The position numbers and the translations under genes were made by a program. A stretch of DNA of 10,657 nucleotides. It comes from JAGBWK01 sp964490275 (lineage in GTDB: Bacteria > Bacteroidota > Bacteroidia > Bacteroidales > Muribaculaceae). Below, in pieces: positions 7,593-10,657 of the stretch. Position 1 is the first letter of the stretch; each line of letters starts with the position of its first letter. The notes beneath the pieces are model-generated. The model had not been told where the DNA came from, ran no database searches, and saw nothing but the letters and a program-made list of their open reading frames with translations. The stretch is taken from NCBI GenBank assembly GCA_964490275.1, contig CAZBBL010000062.1:1-10657 (forward strand), given 5' to 3'.

Positions 7593-8825
7593 TTATTTCT
7601 CGGGGAAAATATCGCGATAAATGCGGTCGGTAGCGCCGAGGTTGTCGACGATATATTTGCGAGCTTTATCGGCGGCGTCGGCCAATGCATTTTTGTCGCC
7701 TGTGAGCTTGTCGAAAGTGGCTGTCAGGCTGTCGGCCGAGTTGATAGAGAAGGCTGCGCCGAGGGCTATCATGTCGTGGGCTTCTTTGAATTTGTCGTAG
7801 CGCGGGCCAAATACAACCGGCATGCCATAGACGGCGGCTTCGTTGATGTTGTGGATACCGACGCCGAATCCGCCTCCGATATAGGCGATGTTGCCGTAGC
7901 GGTAGATGCTCGAGAGTTTGCCGAATGAGTCGACGATGATGGCTTGAGCATCTGTTGCGCCATTCATTTTAGAGAGGGCAACGGCTCCGTTGGTCAGTCG
8001 AGCGGCAAGGCGTTCTATGCGGTTGCCTTTCATCTCGTGGGGAGCGATGACGGCTTTTATCTCGGGATGTGAGTTGAGATATGGTATGTAGAGGTCTTCG
8101 TCGGGTTCCCAGCTGCTGCCAAAGATGATGCGGGTGTCGGCTCCGGCGAGGAATTGCTCTACTTGCGGCATATCAAATGTGGAGTTCATAATGTCGGTGA
8201 CGCGGTCGAAGCGTGTGTCGCCGGCGACGGTAACGCGGTCGCTGAGTTGAAGCGAAGCGAGCAAGTCGGCTGAGGCGTCGTCTTGCACGTAGATGTGAGT
8301 GAAGCGACGCAGCATCGTGCGAAACATACCTCCCCAAGGTTTGAAGAAGATTTGTTTCGGGCGGAAGATTGAAGAGATGATGTAGGTAGGGATGTGGCGT
8401 TTGTCGAGCTGCTGAAGGTAGTTGCCCCAAAATTCATATTTGATGAATATCGCCATCGCGGGGTTGACGATATCTAAAAAGCGGCGTACGTTGGCCGGGG
8501 TGTCAAAGGGCAGATAGGCGACAGCGTCGACTTGGTCGTAGTTTTTTCTCACTTCGTAGCCCGATGGCGAGAAGAATGTGAGTAGTATTGGGCGCCGTGG
8601 ATGCTCGCGTCTGAGACGCTCTATCATTGGACGTCCCTGCTCAAATTCGCCGAGCGAAGCTGCGTGAAACCAAATGCATCCGGGGCGATTGGCCAAGCGT
8701 TGAGCGAGATAGTCGAATGTGAGCTTTTGGCCTCGACGCATCTTGTCTACTTTGTCGCTACGCAGAGCCACCAATGAGGCGGCTCCGGCGTAGGCGTGTA
8801 TGCCGATGTTATATAACGGATTCAA
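7593..8825 (-). CDS. waaA: 3-deoxy-D-manno-octulosonic acid (Kdo) transferase
   Basis: A 410-residue GT30-family Kdo transferase (WaaA/KdtA), which transfers Kdo from CMP-Kdo to the lipid A precursor at the inner face of the cytoplasmic membrane. A short hydrophobic N-terminal anchor (about residues 4-21) precedes the N-terminal Rossmann domain containing WFHAASLGEFEQGRP, where E60 is the catalytic base. The C-terminal CMP-Kdo-binding domain has FGSSWEPDE, APHE, YIGGGFGVGIHNINEAAVYGMPVVFGP and a conserved helical end. No in-frame ATG lies before M29. Homology needs the NPLYNIGIHAYAG segment, so the start is taken as TTG 8825, which abuts the gltX TAA (8828-8826) with no spacer. It forms an operon with gltX. 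Length is close to the usual 400-430. Confidence 0.94.
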   Translation of the reverse strand: MNPLYNIGIHAYAGAASLVALRSDKVDKMRRGQKLTFDYLAQRLANRPGCIWFHAASLGEFEQGRPMIERLRREHPRRPILLTFFSPSGYEVRKNYDQVDAVAYLPFDTPANVRRFLDIVNPAMAIFIKYEFWGNYLQQLDKRHIPTYIISSIFRPKQIFFKPWGGMFRTMLRRFTHIYVQDDASADLLASLQLSDRVTVAGDTRFDRVTDIMNSTFDMPQVEQFLAGADTRIIFGSSWEPDEDLYIPYLNSHPEIKAVIAPHEMKGNRIERLAARLTNGAVALSKMNGATDAQAIIVDSFGKLSSIYRYGNIAYIGGGFGVGIHNINEAAVYGMPVVFGPRYDKFKEAHDMIALGAAFSINSADSLTATFDKLTGDKNALADAADKARKYIVDNLGATDRIYRDIFPEK

Positions 8826-10358
8826 TTATTGAGCGACGGAAATGTTTTGAATGCCGCGGTTTACGCGGTTGCTTATTTCATCAATGCCCATGAGTTCGAC
8901 GATGTCAAACATGTGGGGGCCTTTGCATTCGCCGACTACGGTAAGGCGGAAGGCATTCATGACGTTGCCCATGTGGAAGCCTTGTTGGGTGATCCAACCG
9001 ATGATGTCGTCTTCGGCAGCTTTAGGCTCGAGCGAGGGGAGTGCGCGCAGACGCGCTACCAATTGTGTTAGAATCTCGGGAGTGGCATCGCTCCAACGTT
9101 TTTTGACGGCTTTGGGGTCGTAGCTTTCGGGGGCTACGAAGAAGAATCGAGCTTGCTCCCAAAGGTCTTTGACGAAGTTGACGCGGTCTTTGACCATTGC
9201 TACGGCGCGTGTGATATATTCGTCGGTGAAGAGCGAGGTGTCGACGCCGTTTTCTTCGAGAACGGGTTTGAACATTGCTGCGAGCTCTGCGTCGGGGAGC
9301 ATTTGCAGATATTTGTGGTTGAACCATTTGCCTTTTTCGAAATCGAATTTTGCACCCGATTTTGAGCAGTGGTCAAACGAGAATTTATCGATAAGCTCTT
9401 GCATCGACATTATTTCGGTGTCGTCGCCGGGGTTCCATCCAAGCAGGGCCAAGAAGTTGACGACGGCTTGTGGCAAGTAGCCTTTTTCGCGGTATCCCGA
9501 TGAGATTTCGCCGCTTTTGGGGTCGTGCCATTCCAAGGGGAATACGGGGAAACCGAGGCGGTCGCCATCGCGTTTAGAGAGTTTGCCTTTGCCGTCGGGT
9601 TTGAGCAACAAGGGGAGGTGGACAAATGCAGGCATGGTGTCGGTCCAGCCGAAAGCTTCGTAGAGGAGCACGTGGAGGGGAGCCGAGGGGAGCCATTCTT
9701 CGCCACGAATCACGTGGCTCACTTCCATCAAGTGGTCGTCGACAATGTTGGCGAGGTGGTAGGTAGGCAGGTCGTCGGCGCTTTTGTAGAGCACTTTGTC
9801 GTCGAGCACTGATGAGTTGATAGTGACTTTGCCACGAATGAGGTCGTTGACGACGATGTCGCGGCCGGGCTCAATTTTGAAACGTACCACATATTTTTCG
9901 CCGTTGTCGATGAGCGCTTTCACTTCGTCGGCCGGGATGGTCAGCGAGTTGCGCATCGTAAGGCGTGTAGAGGCGTCGTATTGAAAGTTGGGTGTAGCGG
10001 CGCGTGCAGCTTCGAGTTCTTGTGGGGTGTCGAAAGCGATGTAGGCACGGCCGTTGTCGAGCAAGGTTTTGACGTGTTGGCGATAGATGTCGCGGCGTTC
10101 GCTCTGTTTGTAGGGGCCATATTTGCCACCTTCGCGCACGCCTTCGTCGATGCCGATACCGAGCCAGCTAAGTGCTTCATTGATATATTCTTCAGCTCCG
10201 GGGACAAAGCGTTGTGAGTCGGTGTCTTCGATGCGAAGAATCATGTCGCCACCGTTGCGGCGAGCAAAAAGATAGTTGTAAAGGGCGGTGCGGACACCTC
10301 CGATATGTAGTGGGCCCGTCGGTGACGGTGCAAATCTTACTCTGACCTTTCTTTCCAT
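8826..10358 (-). CDS. gltX: Glutamyl-tRNA synthetase
   Basis: A 510-residue class I glutamyl-tRNA synthetase, which charges tRNA-Glu with glutamate in an ATP-dependent reaction. The N-terminus MERKVRVRFAPSPTGPLHIGG contains the HIGH-type motif (H18-I-G-G21). The KMSKS equivalent is KLSKR at residues 259-263, followed by DGDRLGF. The catalytic Rossmann domain spans about 1-310, with the anticodon-binding helical part after it. An in-frame TTG at 10382 would add eight residues, but it falls inside the promoter's -7 box and upstream of the expected transcription start. The ATG at 10358 is therefore the real start, leaving a leader of only about 15-20 bases. It is directly followed by waaA in the same operon. 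All key motifs are intact and the length is normal. Confidence 0.97.
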   Translation of the reverse strand: MERKVRVRFAPSPTGPLHIGGVRTALYNYLFARRNGGDMILRIEDTDSQRFVPGAEEYINEALSWLGIGIDEGVREGGKYGPYKQSERRDIYRQHVKTLLDNGRAYIAFDTPQELEAARAATPNFQYDASTRLTMRNSLTIPADEVKALIDNGEKYVVRFKIEPGRDIVVNDLIRGKVTINSSVLDDKVLYKSADDLPTYHLANIVDDHLMEVSHVIRGEEWLPSAPLHVLLYEAFGWTDTMPAFVHLPLLLKPDGKGKLSKRDGDRLGFPVFPLEWHDPKSGEISSGYREKGYLPQAVVNFLALLGWNPGDDTEIMSMQELIDKFSFDHCSKSGAKFDFEKGKWFNHKYLQMLPDAELAAMFKPVLEENGVDTSLFTDEYITRAVAMVKDRVNFVKDLWEQARFFFVAPESYDPKAVKKRWSDATPEILTQLVARLRALPSLEPKAAEDDIIGWITQQGFHMGNVMNAFRLTVVGECKGPHMFDIVELMGIDEISNRVNRGIQNISVAQ

Positions 10359-10379
10359 AGATAAAGATGTATTATGGCA

Positions 10380-10411
10380 CAAAGTTACGAATTTTCACGT
10401 AAACCGACAAA
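10380..10411 (-). promoter_or_regulatory. Bacteroidota-type promoter of gltX-waaA
   Basis: On the - strand TTTG (10411-10408) is followed by 20 bases and then TAACTTTG (10387-10380). Both the -33 TTTG and the -7 TAnnTTTG boxes match the Bacteroidota primary sigma-factor consensus at normal spacing. Transcription is expected to begin near 10375, 17 or so bases before the gltX ATG at 10358. This rules out the TTG at 10382 as a start codon. Confidence 0.85.
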
Positions 10412-10657
10412 TCACAGTTTTGTTGGTTTCTTTTGAGGGGGTGTTTCGTCCTCGGTTCCCAACAAGTTCGTCGCTCTCGCGACGATATTAGCCTGGTTTA
10501 CAATCGTTTTATGGCGGCGGGCGAAATGAATTTCGCTGCTACAAGGAGGGTGGAGGCTTCACGGGCTCAGGCGTTTGATGATGGGAAGCTTTTGAGGGTC
10601 AGGTTGTATCGTCCTGAAAAAAGTTGACTCGGAATAGGTTTAATTTATATGTTGATT
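10412..10657. other. Unassigned spacer upstream of gltX with two tight hairpins
   Basis: No convincing gene is seen on either strand. GC content is near 52% (93 of 180 in 10441-10620 by hand count), similar to the coding regions. Two compact hairpins are present: TCGTCGC (10468-10474) with GCGACGA (10479-10485) around a TCTC loop, and GCGAAA (10521-10526) with TTTCGC (10531-10536) around TGAA. A + strand frame at 10433-10627 needs a TTG start and resembles no family I know; from its internal ATG (10511) it would be 38 residues. An ATG at 10649 near the right edge could begin a + strand gene but too little is visible. The stretch could be a small RNA, a dispersed repeat, a gene remnant or simple spacer. 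Confidence 0.4.

Noticed and set aside
10521..10536. Inverted repeat as the end of an insertion sequence
   Set aside because: The two arms are four bases apart, so it is a hairpin, and there is no transposase or target duplication nearby.
10433..10627. 64-residue + strand frame upstream of gltX
   Set aside because: It needs a TTG start, matches no family I know, and has no visible promoter or ribosome-binding cue; kept only as part of the unassigned spacer.
10635..10642. TAGGTTTA as a possible -7 box for a + strand gene starting at ATG 10649
   Set aside because: One mismatch to TAnnTTTG, no -33 TTTG at proper spacing, and only three codons of the possible gene are visible.

Overview
The window reads as ordinary chromosomal DNA from a member of the Bacteroidales (Bacteroidota), possibly a Muribaculaceae- or Bacteroides-like gut organism. 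This rests on three things: two promoters with the Bacteroidota -7 box TAnnTTTG, an Omp85-family lipoprotein of the TamL type, and close agreement of several proteins with Bacteroidales family members as I remember them. No mobile element, CRISPR array, rRNA or tRNA was seen.

Left part, + strand (1-1870): the 3' end of a tiny, very basic AURKAIP1/COX24-type peptide, a 170-base spacer with a long hairpin and T-run, then an RNase E/G-family endoribonuclease (rng). A perfect 14-bp stem-loop at 1912-1945 separates rng from the convergent genes on the other strand.

Middle, - strand (7482 down to 1965): five genes in one apparent operon, read from a promoter with a perfect TATCTTTG box at 7563-7570. 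In transcription order they are a 124-aa helical protein of unknown function, a cyclophilin-type peptidyl-prolyl isomerase lipoprotein, an M16 zinc peptidase, an Omp85/TamL-type outer-membrane assembly lipoprotein, and a HAD-IA phosphatase. Two junctions are TGATG stop/start overlaps and the other two gaps are 6 and 27 bases. A folding enzyme, a protease and an outer-membrane assembly factor together suggest envelope biogenesis and protein quality control.

Right part, - strand (10358 down to 7593): gltX (glutamyl-tRNA synthetase) followed at once by waaA/kdtA (Kdo transferase, lipid A core synthesis), which appears to use a TTG start directly after the gltX stop. A strong TAACTTTG promoter at 10380-10411 fixes the gltX start at the ATG at 10358. 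The last ~245 bases (10412-10657) hold no convincing gene but have coding-like GC content and two tight hairpins; this is the least explained stretch. I found no clear novel system. The best leads are that terminal spacer, the uncharacterised 124-aa operon leader, and a TamL-type gene beside M16/PPIase genes with no tamB in view.
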